Shown one piece after another: positions 1 to 5,749 of a DNA stretch of 9,844 nucleotides. The stretch covers positions 1 through 9,844 of the forward strand of contig JAIMBU010000048.1 of NCBI GenBank assembly GCA_023511325.1, read 5' to 3'. Below the pieces are notes generated by a model that was not told the origin of the DNA, ran no database searches, and worked only from the letters and a program-made list of their open reading frames with translations. Both the position numbers and the translations under genes were made by a program. This DNA comes from Gorillibacterium sp. GTDB lineage: Bacteria; Bacillota; Bacilli; Paenibacillales; NBRC-103111. Each line of letters begins with the position of its first letter. The first letter of the stretch is position 1.

Positions 1-136
1 TTGCGGACTGGATTGCAGCTATTCTTGCTTTTTGGCTCATTAATTCAGGCTTCCGGACCGTATAGCCCTTATTATCCTTAAAAGTATATAATTCGAGTCC
101 ACTTAAGCAAATAGCTGCATCTGAGTCCGAAAGCAT
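1..136 (-). CDS. Unrecognised reading frame, N-terminal part only (leaves the window)
   Basis: A minus-strand frame opens with ATG at 136..134 and stays open to the left edge, giving 45 codons (start MLSDSDAAICLSG, later KDNKGYTVRKPELMSQKAR). The start is preceded by a modest AAGG at 147..144 with 7 nt spacing, and an in-frame TAA at 148..146 closes the frame just upstream. The peptide mixes hydrophobic, charged and polar residues as a soluble protein would, with no signal peptide or membrane segment. I do not recognise the family. The C-terminus is not visible, so it may be a full gene or another remnant like the fragment next to it. It lies downstream of rnhB on the same strand and could be read with it. 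Confidence is limited by the short length. Confidence 0.4.
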   Translation of the reverse strand, partial: MLSDSDAAICLSGLELYTFKDNKGYTVRKPELMSQKARIAAIQSA

Positions 137-291
137 AACGAAACCTTATGGAATCCTGAGAATAAGATCACCTCAGTCCGTTTCATTCGGGCTGTCTAAT
201 TTCAAGTAATAAAATGATGGAGATTAAGAGATAACTCCGTTTTTGCGTGTTCGTCCTACTAAAATATTGTCCATGGTTGTTACATTCGAAG
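137..291. other. Non-coding gap, nothing recognised
   Basis: Between the unknown left-edge frame and the broken winged-helix fragment I see no terminator, repeat or convincing gene. Short frames on both strands here have no ribosome binding site and no recognisable protein pattern. Confidence 0.4.
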
Positions 292-502
292 CTAGTAAGT
301 TCGATTACGCTGCTGGCCGCCAATAACATCCAGCAACTGCTGTTCCACCAGCTCATGCAAAATACGTCTGGCATGCCGATTCGTTATTTTAAGATGATTG
401 GTGAGATCCAAAGGAGTAAACGGGTGCAGTAGTGCCTTGCAAAACGCAAGGTCTCAGCTTCCAGCCAGGATAACGACGAAACTACAACAGACGCACCAAA
501 TT
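292..502 (-). pseudogene. Frame-broken remnant resembling a winged-helix C-terminus
   Basis: Right after the rnhB stop, two minus-strand frames join into one sensible peptide if a single-base shift is allowed near 450-453. The upstream frame (502 to about 453) reads KFGASVVVSSLSWLEAET. The next (453 to 292) reads LAFCKALLHPFTPLDL, then a helix-turn-helix-like stretch TNRHARRILHELVEQQLLD, then GGQQRNRTY and a TAG at 294..292. Without the shift the second frame is closed by TGA at 456..454 and has no good start or ribosome binding site. The second part has the helix-turn-helix-wing look of a DNA-binding domain and ends where such domains usually end. I cannot name a parent family. It is best read as the decayed C-terminus of a once larger gene, or a very small broken gene. 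A sequencing error is also possible. Confidence 0.45.
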
Positions 503-1129
503 TCAAAATGAAAATTCCTGCTGCTCTACCTGCATCTCTGCCAGCACATTCTTCACAAAGCTCATTCTATGTAGCGAGCTTACTCCGAACTCCTTGATTC
601 GCGCTCGGTGAAACTTTGTCGCATAGCCCTTATGCGCCGCTATGCCATATTCGGGATATTGCAAATCCCAATCCAAGCACATGCGATCTCGAGTCACTTT
701 GGCAATGATCGAGGCAGCGGCAATGGATTGGCTTAATGCATCCCCGTGAATGATAGCAAGCTGTGGTAGGGGGCTGTCCACCTTTTCTGCATCAATCAGC
801 AAATAATCCGGTGTGATCTGCAGCTTCTCTAATGCTTGCTTCATCGCGAGTCGCGCTGCTTGCTTGATATTGATCCGATCAACCACCGCTGCACTTACAG
901 CAGCTACCCCAACAGCTAAAGCTATATCCATGATGATGTCGTATAGCTCGTCACGTTTTTTAGCAGTCAATTTCTTTGAATCATTTACCTCTTCAAGAAT
1001 AATGCCCTTGGGTAGAATAACTGCCGCTGCCACAACGTCGCCAAAAAGACAGCCTCGTCCCACCTCATCGATTCCTGCTATGTAATGGACACCTTCCCGC
1101 TGCCAAAGCTCTTTTTCATAACTCAGCAT
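503..1129 (-). CDS. rnhB: Ribonuclease HII
   Basis: Encodes 208 residues of RNase HII, the cytoplasmic metal-dependent endonuclease that nicks 5' of ribonucleotides in duplex DNA and starts ribonucleotide excision repair. The type 2 RNase H fold is clear: IAGIDEVGRG at 17-26 holds the catalytic D21-E22 pair and the GRG junction-sensing motif, YLLID ends at D113, HGD ends at D130 (expected third and fourth acidic ligands), followed by SIAAASIIAKVTRDR at 135-149 and HKGYATK at 166-172. The length matches compact RNase HII; the B. subtilis enzyme is longer, as I recall. The ATG has GGAGG at 1141..1137, 7 nt away. After GRG it reads CLFGDVV where PLAGPVV is the common form; this loop differs but no catalytic residue is lost. 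It follows rbgA, the common Bacilli order, across a 256-bp gap. Confidence 0.96.
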   Translation of the reverse strand: MLSYEKELWQREGVHYIAGIDEVGRGCLFGDVVAAAVILPKGIILEEVNDSKKLTAKKRDELYDIIMDIALAVGVAAVSAAVVDRINIKQAARLAMKQALEKLQITPDYLLIDAEKVDSPLPQLAIIHGDALSQSIAAASIIAKVTRDRMCLDWDLQYPEYGIAAHKGYATKFHRARIKEFGVSSLHRMSFVKNVLAEMQVEQQEFSF

Positions 1130-1385
1130 TCGTGCGCCTCCTGCTCTTTTATCTCTAATAGTACACTGGATATCCGCTGATGAACATGGATAAACCCTCT
1201 TCTCATCATTAAAAGACTTCGTTTCGCCAAATGATGGTTAAAGCAAAATAAAGCCAACCTTTAACTAGGTGGCCAACGGTATCATGATACTAACTAAAAA
1301 GGGGTGAGCGTGGGGAGGAGCTCGACCGATGCTGCAGACTAGAAATGGCTTCCTACTTATCATCTACAGCATCGAGAAGCCGTTT
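1130..1385. other. rbgA-rnhB intergenic region (256 bp)
   Basis: No convincing gene lies here. It is unusually long for a gap inside a same-strand cluster. It holds the interlocked inverted repeats just after rbgA (1327-1381), a 12-bp perfect palindrome GTATCATGATAC at 1279-1290, and the rnhB ribosome binding site. A -10-like TACTAT lies about 30 bp upstream of the rnhB start, but I found no good -35 for it, so a separate rnhB promoter is possible but unproven. Confidence 0.5.
1327..1381 (-). repeat. Two interlocked inverted repeats after rbgA
   Basis: CGATGCTG at 1327-1334 pairs perfectly with CAGCATCG at 1367-1374, and GGCTTC at 1347-1352 pairs perfectly with GAAGCC at 1376-1381. The arms alternate, so in RNA they would form either a pseudoknot or competing hairpins. 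They begin 4 nt after the rbgA stop. Loops are long and no U-run follows on the rbgA strand, so this is not a standard terminator. On the plus strand a GTTTTT follows, but no plus-strand gene is nearby. Confidence 0.5.
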
Positions 1386-2252
1386 TTAAGGTCTCTCCAA
1401 GGTGATACGACCGATTTTGCCCGCACGAAGGTCCTTCAGAAACAAGGTAGACGTTTTATCCAGATCAATCTTACCGCCACTGATCAGACAACCACGCTTG
1501 CGTCCGATGAGTTCCATCACGCCGATAATATCCTCAGCGTTCGTTAGGTTAATGTTCTTCAGATCAAGTTCAATCTCATACCGCGCTTGCAGCATGTTCG
1601 AATAATGGGGAATCAGATAACGCAAGGCATAGAAAACAACATCCTGCGTGTTAAGAATCTGATCACGAATCGCACCGGTTGCTGCCAACCGCATACCAAC
1701 GGCTTCATCCTCGAATTTAGGCCAGAGGATACCTGGGGTATCGAGCAGATCCAGATCAACATTGGTCTTAATCCACTGCTGCCCTTTGGTCACACCCGGA
1801 CGATCACCTGTGAGGGCAACCTTCTTGCCAGCCAATTTATTAATTAGTGTTGATTTACCTACGTTGGGAATTCCAACGATTAACGCTCGTAAAGCCCGCG
1901 GATTTATGCCCCTTTTGATCTGTGCTTGGATCTTATCTGCTAGGAGAATCTTAGCACGAGGAACGATTTCTTTCATGCCGTAGCCTGTGTTTGCATCAAA
2001 CGGTAGCGCTTCTAGACCTTTACTGCGGAAATAAGCGACCCATTCAGCCGTGGCTTGAGGATCAGCCAAATCCTGCTTGTTGAGGAGAACCAGCCGTGGC
2101 TTTCCTTTTAAAATCTGTTCGATCATTGGATTGCGGCTTGCTACAGGTATCCGAGCATCCAAAAGCTCGATAGCAAGGTCGATTAGCTTTAATTTCTCTT
2201 CGATCTGTCTACGCGCCCGGGTCATGTGACCGGGGAACCATTGAATCGTCAT
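1386..2252 (-). CDS. rbgA: Ribosome biogenesis GTPase RbgA (YlqF)
   Basis: Encodes 288 residues of RbgA, a circularly permuted GTPase that acts late in 50S subunit assembly, binding the immature particle and triggering completion with GTP hydrolysis. The permuted order is visible: the G4 motif NKQD (58-61) comes before the G1 P-loop GIPNVGKS (127-134), then G3 DTPG (171-174). The N-terminus MTIQWFPGHM carries His9, the residue known to act in catalysis in place of the usual glutamine. The C-terminal third is the helical domain that contacts rRNA, with the conserved stretch RKRGCLISGGKIDLDKTS (251-268). Length matches the family. The ATG has GAGGTGA close upstream (about 4 nt). It lies 31 bp after lepB and was probably transcribed with it. 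Nothing suggests loss of function. Confidence 0.97.
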   Translation of the reverse strand: MTIQWFPGHMTRARRQIEEKLKLIDLAIELLDARIPVASRNPMIEQILKGKPRLVLLNKQDLADPQATAEWVAYFRSKGLEALPFDANTGYGMKEIVPRAKILLADKIQAQIKRGINPRALRALIVGIPNVGKSTLINKLAGKKVALTGDRPGVTKGQQWIKTNVDLDLLDTPGILWPKFEDEAVGMRLAATGAIRDQILNTQDVVFYALRYLIPHYSNMLQARYEIELDLKNINLTNAEDIIGVMELIGRKRGCLISGGKIDLDKTSTLFLKDLRAGKIGRITLERP

Positions 2253-2283
2253 GTCTCACCTCACTGTGCTACTTCTACTGATG

Positions 2284-2862
2284 TCATTTTTTATGATTAA
2301 CTATGCTTATTTTATTTATCGGCCAGAAGACAATATCTGCTCGTCCAATAATTTTGTCATAAGCGACTGCTCCGATCATGCGGCTGTCCTTGCTATCCAC
2401 CCGATTATCTCCCATAACAAAAACAGTACCTGTAGGAACTGTTTCTTCATTGAAATCCGTGTTGTATTCAAGACCATTTATTTGTTTATACTCATCAATG
2501 GCTGCTTGAATATAGGGCTCATCCAATATCGTGCCGTTGACATATAAATGTCCTTCTTTAATTGCTATAGTTTCTCCAGAAAGGGCAACAACTCTTTTGA
2601 TGAAGTCCCTCCCCTCCGGTGCATGGAATACAACGACTTCCCCACGCTGCGGATGACGAAGATGATAGATCCACTCGCTGACAATTAGGCGCTCTCCCGT
2701 ATGGAAGTTTGGCTGCATCGAAGGTCCATCAACAATAAATGGCTTGAAGACAAACATGCGAATCAGGACCACGAGTACAATGGCAATGATGATTGCCTTA
2801 GACCATTCCCATACTTCACTTTTTGCTGTGGAGCTTGGCTGTATATTTTCTTCAGATTCCAT
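2284..2862 (-). CDS. lepB: Type I signal peptidase
   Basis: Encodes 192 residues of signal peptidase I (SipS/SipT type), which cleaves signal peptides from secreted proteins at the outer face of the membrane. A charged N-terminus leads into one membrane segment (about 22-40, KAIIIAIVLVVLIRMFVF). The Ser/Lys dyad follows: S48 in DGPSMQP and K89 in DFIKRVVA. The conserved late boxes are GDNR (151-154) and SKDSR (157-161), the latter closing the active site. Size and single anchor match the short Bacilli enzymes rather than the two-anchor E. coli one. The start ATG has GAGG at 2875..2872, about 9 nt away. Its own extended -10 promoter lies 40 to 60 bp upstream, and the rplS terminator isolates it from the ribosomal genes. 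Several Sip paralogues are usual in Bacilli, so the exact paralogue name is uncertain. Confidence 0.95.
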   Translation of the reverse strand: MESEENIQPSSTAKSEVWEWSKAIIIAIVLVVLIRMFVFKPFIVDGPSMQPNFHTGERLIVSEWIYHLRHPQRGEVVVFHAPEGRDFIKRVVALSGETIAIKEGHLYVNGTILDEPYIQAAIDEYKQINGLEYNTDFNEETVPTGTVFVMGDNRVDSKDSRMIGAVAYDKIIGRADIVFWPINKISIVNHKK

Positions 2863-2908
2863 TAAAAGCGGCCTCTCTTTCTAAAACCAAGATAATGGTA
2901 ACGACCTG

Positions 2909-2917
2909 ATTATAGCA
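2909..2917 (-). promoter_or_regulatory. Extended -10 promoter of lepB
   Basis: On the minus strand TGCTATAAT fits the extended -10 consensus TGnTATAAT exactly. No good -35 hexamer stands 16 to 18 bp upstream, as is common for extended -10 promoters. The predicted start near 2902 gives a leader of about 40 nt before the lepB ATG. Confidence 0.6.
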
Positions 2918-2949
2918 CAAGGAACTTCGAAAACCCTATAAATGCCGAT

Positions 2950-2992
2950 GACCCAGAGTTAAATGCTATCAGCATTTAAACTCTTTCGGGTC
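2950..2992. repeat. Long imperfect hairpin upstream of lepB
   Basis: Arms GAGTTAAATGCT (2956-2967) and AGCATTTAAACTC (2971-2983) pair around ATC with one bulged A, and GACCC (2950-2954) can pair with GGGTC (2988-2992) to extend the stem. No T-run follows on either strand, so it does not look like an intrinsic terminator. It lies between the rplS terminator and the lepB promoter, about 35 bp upstream of the -10 box. It could be a protein-binding site or an RNA processing hairpin in read-through transcripts. Confidence 0.5.
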
Positions 2993-3021
2993 TTTGAAGT
3001 CGCCTGTTTTCGGTGAAAGAT

Positions 3022-3056
3022 CAGAACCTCTTAAAGAAGAAACATAAACGGTTCTG
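3022..3056. repeat. Short inverted repeat CAGAACC / GGTTCTG
   Basis: Seven-base perfect arms at 3022-3028 and 3050-3056 flank a 21-nt A-rich loop. It sits just beyond the T-tract of the rplS terminator. No role is evident. Confidence 0.3.
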
Positions 3057-3062
3057 GTATTT

Positions 3063-3099
3063 AAAAAACGAAAAGGAGCTTGCTTTAGCAACAAGCTCC
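3063..3099 (-). terminator. Intrinsic terminator of rplS
   Basis: Read on the minus strand, GGAGCTTG (3099..3092) pairs with CAAGCTCC (3082..3075) around a 9-nt loop, followed by TTTTCGTTTTTT. It begins 8 bp after the rplS stop and ends the ribosomal-protein transcription unit before lepB. Confidence 0.9.
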
Positions 3100-3107
3100 C
3101 CGGTCGT

Positions 3108-3449
3108 TTAGCGAATTTCTGTGATTCTAGCTGCCTTACCGCGCAGACCGCGCAAGTAGTACAGTTTAGCGCGACGAACTTTACCGCGACGTGCTACTTC
3201 AATTCTTTCAAGCTTCGGAGAGTGTAATGGAAAAGTTCTTTCCACGCCAACGCCATAAGAAATTTTGCGTACCGTAAACGTTTCGCTGATTCCACCACCG
3301 CGACGCTTAATTACCACGCCTTCGAAGAGCTGAATCCGCTCACGAGAACCCTCAATTACCTTAACATGTACCTTCAGAGTATCGCCTGGGCGAAAGCTCG
3401 GTAGGTCTTTACGAAGTTGTTCACTCGTAATTTCTTGAATCAAATTCAT
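3108..3449 (-). CDS. rplS: Large ribosomal subunit protein bL19
   Basis: Encodes 113 residues of L19, a 50S protein at the interface with the 30S subunit. Family wording is intact: [59 protein letters not shown] and the tail [18 protein letters not shown]. An in-frame ATG 30 bp upstream (3479) would add [10 protein letters not shown], but the perfect GGAGG at 3461..3457 lies inside that extension, 7 nt before the ATG at 3449, and homologues begin with MN-LI. The downstream start is therefore preferred. It follows trmD by 208 bp, has its own promoter and leader, and is closed by a strong terminator, so it can be expressed separately from the genes upstream. The untranslated leader may carry feedback control. 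Confidence 0.97.
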   Translation of the reverse strand: MNLIQEITSEQLRKDLPSFRPGDTLKVHVKVIEGSRERIQLFEGVVIKRRGGGISETFTVRKISYGVGVERTFPLHSPKLERIEVARRGKVRRAKLYYLRGLRGKAARITEIR

Positions 3450-3546
3450 AGGATTCCCTCCTTCCCCACAGGTGTTCATGCCGCTCTTCAGTTGTCTTAT
3501 TGTTTATGTCACGCGCAGAGGACCACCGGAATAAAAAACCACAACA
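3450..3546 (-). ncRNA. Candidate L19 leader (cis-regulatory 5' UTR of rplS)
   Basis: About 97 nt lie between the predicted rplS transcription start and its ATG. A conserved leader RNA upstream of rplS is known in Bacilli (Rfam L19 leader family) and is thought to mediate autoregulation. This stretch sits in the right place, is the right size, and has complementary pieces such as GGTG (near 3520) and CACC (near 3470) that could close a structure next to the ribosome binding site. I have not folded it or matched it to the family model, so the assignment rests mainly on position. Confidence 0.5.
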
Positions 3547-3552
3547 CAAGCT

Positions 3553-3581
3553 ATCGTAGCACAACATTTCCTAAAAAACAA
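3553..3581 (-). promoter_or_regulatory. Promoter of rplS
   Basis: On the minus strand TTGTTT (3581..3576), a 17-bp spacer and TACGAT (3558..3553) preceded by TG form a reasonable sigma-A promoter with an extended -10. Predicted start is near 3546, about 100 nt before the rplS ATG. Confidence 0.55.
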
Positions 3582-3606
3582 TAGAATAACCAGGATAAGC
3601 AGCAGA

Positions 3607-3622
3607 AATCAGGGGATTTCAG
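3607..3622. repeat. Small hairpin between trmD and rplS
   Basis: GAAATC (3607-3612) and GATTTC (3617-3622) are perfect arms around AGGG. It lies about 36 bp after the trmD stop. No adjoining T-run, so it is not a clear terminator. Confidence 0.35.
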
Positions 3623-3657
3623 CAAATATTTGTTCAAACGATTTTTCGTATAGTTAG

Positions 3658-4509
3658 TCATCCATTGTCTGAGCTTCTGTCTGCCTCATGCTCCCACTGA
3701 ACAATCAGCTTTCGCTCCTTATCCGAGAGCACAGCGCTTTGGAGCAGGTCTGGCCGTCGCTGCCAGGTTCGCTTGAGCGACTGCTCCCGCCGCCAGGCCT
3801 CGACATTGGCGTGATGGCCGGAAATCAACACATCCGGTACATCCCAGTCGCGAAACCGGGCAGGTCGCGTGTAATGAGGGTATTCCAACAGTCCCGTACT
3901 GAAAGAATCCGTCACTGCAGAACTCTCGTTACCGAGCACACCAGGTAAAAGTCGGGCGACACTATCAATGATCACCATCGCTGGAAGTTCTCCACCCGTC
4001 AGCACGTAATCACCAATGGAAAGTTCGTCCGTCACTAAATACTGGCGAATCCGTTCATCATAGCCCTCATAGTGACCACAGATGAATACCAAATGCTCCT
4101 CGTTGGCAAGCTCCTCCGCCTTCTTCTGGGTAAAGGTTTCCCCTTGTGGACACATCAAGATAACGCGAGGACGAATGGCCTTGAGGTTTGTAGCTGGAGG
4201 TGCGTCTGTCGATGTTGATTCACCTATAGCTGTGGACGGGAGAGCCGTTGATGGCTCCTCGATCCGCGTTGCGACTAATTGTTCCATCAAGTCCTCAACG
4301 GCAGCAAAGATCGGATCAGGCTTCAGCACCATACCGCCGCCACCACCAAAGGCATAATCATCCACCGTGTTGTGCTTACTGGTCGAATACTGGCGGAAAT
4401 TAACCGTATTCAGCTGGACAAGTCCTTTATCCCTAGCTTTACCCAAGATGCTTGAACCAAACACCCCTTCAAACATTTCTGGAAAGAGCGTGAGCACATC
4501 AATTCTCAT
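3658..4509 (-). CDS. trmD: tRNA (guanine-N1)-methyltransferase with an inserted segment
   Basis: Encodes 283 residues of TrmD, the knotted SAM-dependent enzyme that makes m1G37 next to the anticodon and so prevents frameshifting. Family blocks are complete: [20 protein letters not shown] (1-20), [15 protein letters not shown] (50-64), [10 protein letters not shown] (114-123), [14 protein letters not shown] (142-155), [15 protein letters not shown] (164-178), [20 protein letters not shown] (187-206), YPHYTRP (210-216) and [13 protein letters not shown] (244-256). The protein is about 40 residues longer than usual. Between VEDL and PRVIL there are about 41 residues where B. subtilis has about nine (from memory); the extra part is rich in Ser, Thr, Ala and Pro and looks unstructured. 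Catalytic blocks are intact, so activity is expected. The ATG lies one base after the rimM TAG, with GGAGGG 11 nt upstream inside rimM, indicating coupled translation. Confidence 0.96.
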   Translation of the reverse strand: MRIDVLTLFPEMFEGVFGSSILGKARDKGLVQLNTVNFRQYSTSKHNTVDDYAFGGGGGMVLKPDPIFAAVEDLMEQLVATRIEEPSTALPSTAIGESTSTDAPPATNLKAIRPRVILMCPQGETFTQKKAEELANEEHLVFICGHYEGYDERIRQYLVTDELSIGDYVLTGGELPAMVIIDSVARLLPGVLGNESSAVTDSFSTGLLEYPHYTRPARFRDWDVPDVLISGHHANVEAWRREQSLKRTWQRRPDLLQSAVLSDKERKLIVQWEHEADRSSDNG

Positions 4510-4510
4510 C

Positions 4511-5029
4511 CTACAGCAGTCCCTCCAGCAATTGTACCGTTACTCGTTTCTCTTGCACATTAACATCCAGCACTACATCAGCGATGTAAGGAATAAGCAG
4601 AGGCTTGGCTTTCTCCCGTTCGACTACCCAAACATCATTAGCTCCTGGAGTGAGGATCTCACTAATTGTACCAAGTTCCTCTCCTTCGTCAGTCACAACA
4701 AGGCATCCAATGATCTCATGGTGGTAGAACTCGTGCTCTTCAAGCTTAAGAAGATGCTCTTCACGCACCTTGATGCTCCAGCCCTTGTACTTCTCCGCTG
4801 CATCTATATCTGGGATTTCCTTAAACTTGACGGCCCAAATATTCTTGTGAGGACGACTGGTTTGTACGGTCATGACCTTTTCAACCTTACCAGTAGGATC
4901 GATCACGAGCAGCGTATTCCCCTCACGAAAGCGAACATCGGGAAAATCAGTCTGCGTTAGCAGCTTAAGTTCGCCCCGAATCCCGACCGTGTTAACAATC
5001 TTAGCTACATTAAAGAGCTTTCCACTCAT
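4511..5029 (-). CDS. rimM: Ribosome maturation factor RimM
   Basis: Encodes 172 residues of RimM, which binds the 30S head (protein S19) and helps 16S rRNA processing and 30S maturation. The N-terminal RimM domain opens with [18 protein letters not shown] (6-23). The C-terminal PRC-barrel starts near [13 protein letters not shown] (100-112) and includes the hallmark PGANDVWVV (128-136) and [15 protein letters not shown] (144-158). Length is normal. The ATG has GGAGG at 5040..5036 at good spacing. It follows khpA after a 132-bp spacer with possible hairpins; the ylqD gene often found at this place in Bacillus is absent. It is followed after one base by trmD, the conserved rimM-trmD pair. Confidence 0.96.
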   Translation of the reverse strand: MSGKLFNVAKIVNTVGIRGELKLLTQTDFPDVRFREGNTLLVIDPTGKVEKVMTVQTSRPHKNIWAVKFKEIPDIDAAEKYKGWSIKVREEHLLKLEEHEFYHHEIIGCLVVTDEGEELGTISEILTPGANDVWVVEREKAKPLLIPYIADVVLDVNVQEKRVTVQLLEGLL

Positions 5030-5072
5030 AACAACCCTCCTTTGATATTAAAAAACAGAACAAAGAGCCTGT

Positions 5073-5126
5073 CCGGCGCTCCCCTTCAGCCGAAAGCACC
5101 GGGGGAATGGCCGGGAGCAGACTCCC
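5073..5126 (-). other. Hairpin-rich spacer between khpA and rimM
   Basis: Within the 132-bp gap, CCGGTGCT (5102..5095) can pair with AGCGCCGG (5080..5073) over eight positions with one G-U pair, and GGGAG (5126..5122) pairs with CTCCC (5117..5113) around four bases. A T-rich stretch (TTTGTTCTGTTTTTT, near 5063..5049) follows about 10 nt beyond the first hairpin, too far for a standard terminator. It might act as a weak attenuator or RNA processing site. Neither strand of the gap has a convincing gene. Confidence 0.4.
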
Positions 5127-5161
5127 TACCTGATTATTGCCTTATGGGCACCTATGCCGCG

Positions 5162-5392
5162 TTAAGACATGATCTCAACGGACACACGTTTATTCTCTTT
5201 CACCGCTGCAGATGTCACAACCGTGCGAAGAGCTTTGGCAATGCGTCCCTGCTTACCGATTACCTTACCTACATCGGAAGGGTGAACCGACAGCTCGAAG
5301 ACGATGCCATACTTGTCTTCCACTTCGTTTACACGCACATCTTCCGGATGATCAACCAACGCTTTCGCGAGTACGGTCACTAAATCCTTCAT
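5162..5392 (-). CDS. khpA: KH-domain RNA-binding protein KhpA (YlqC)
   Basis: Encodes 76 residues, almost entirely one KH domain with the GxxG-type loop in VIGKQGRIAKALRTVV (44-59). KhpA binds RNA, often as a dimer or with KhpB, and is linked to cell elongation and division control in Firmicutes. Two in-frame ATGs stand six bases apart. The first (5398) lies one base after GGAGG (5404..5400), too close for initiation; the second (5392) is 7 nt away and is chosen, giving MKDLVTVLAKALVDHPEDV. Length agrees with homologues. It sits 24 bp after rpsP, its usual partner, and before rimM. Confidence 0.94.
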   Translation of the reverse strand: MKDLVTVLAKALVDHPEDVRVNEVEDKYGIVFELSVHPSDVGKVIGKQGRIAKALRTVVTSAAVKENKRVSVEIMS

Positions 5393-5416
5393 GAGCATTC
5401 CTCCAACCGGATACGG

Positions 5417-5689
5417 TTACTTCTGGAGTTTAGATTCGTGGAATTTGGTCATAATGCCTGCTTTGCTAAACAAGCTACGAACGGTATCAGAAGCCTGAGC
5501 TCCAGTTTGGAGCCATTTCAGCGCTTTTTCCTCGTCAAGAGTAACTGTTGCTGGTTTGGTTAACGGGTTGTATGTGCCGATTTCTTCGATAAAGCGACCG
5601 TCGCGGGGCGAACGGGATTCAGCAACAACTACGCGGTACACTGGAGATTTATGGGCACCAATGCGTTTCAAACGGATGCGAACTGCCAT
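5417..5689 (-). CDS. rpsP: Small ribosomal subunit protein bS16
   Basis: Encodes 90 residues of S16, a 30S body protein needed for early assembly. Recognisable blocks are [42 protein letters not shown] split over residues 1-42 and the later [22 protein letters not shown] (53-74). Length is normal for the family. The ATG has GGAGGTGA about 8 nt upstream. It follows ffh by 60 bp with no terminator between and precedes khpA by 24 bp; the ffh-rpsP-khpA-rimM-trmD-rplS order is typical of Bacilli. Confidence 0.98.
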   Translation of the reverse strand: MAVRIRLKRIGAHKSPVYRVVVAESRSPRDGRFIEEIGTYNPLTKPATVTLDEEKALKWLQTGAQASDTVRSLFSKAGIMTKFHESKLQK

Positions 5690-5749
5690 GATAATTTCAC
5701 CTCCTTATTAAAATAACTGACAAAGCCAAAACCAATATTTAATACTTAC

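Noticed and set aside
247..432. 61-codon plus-strand frame near the left end
   Set aside because: It lies opposite the winged-helix-like fragment, lacks a ribosome binding site, and its peptide has no recognisable pattern.
1279..1290. 12-bp perfect palindrome GTATCATGATAC as an operator
   Set aside because: It is about 150 bp from rnhB, not near a credible promoter, and does not match a regulator site I know; short palindromes of this size occur by chance.
3450..3479. Ten-residue N-terminal extension of L19 from an ATG at 3479
   Set aside because: The extension spans the real GGAGG ribosome binding site, and L19 proteins begin at the downstream Met.
4367..4960. 197-codon plus-strand frame opposite rimM and trmD
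   Set aside because: It lies antisense to two well-conserved genes, has no family resemblance, and is explained by their codon use.
5690..5735. A promoter for rpsP (TTGGTT, 17 bp, TTTAAT) in the ffh-rpsP gap
   Set aside because: The predicted start would fall in the rpsP ribosome binding site and remove it, so it is unlikely to be used.
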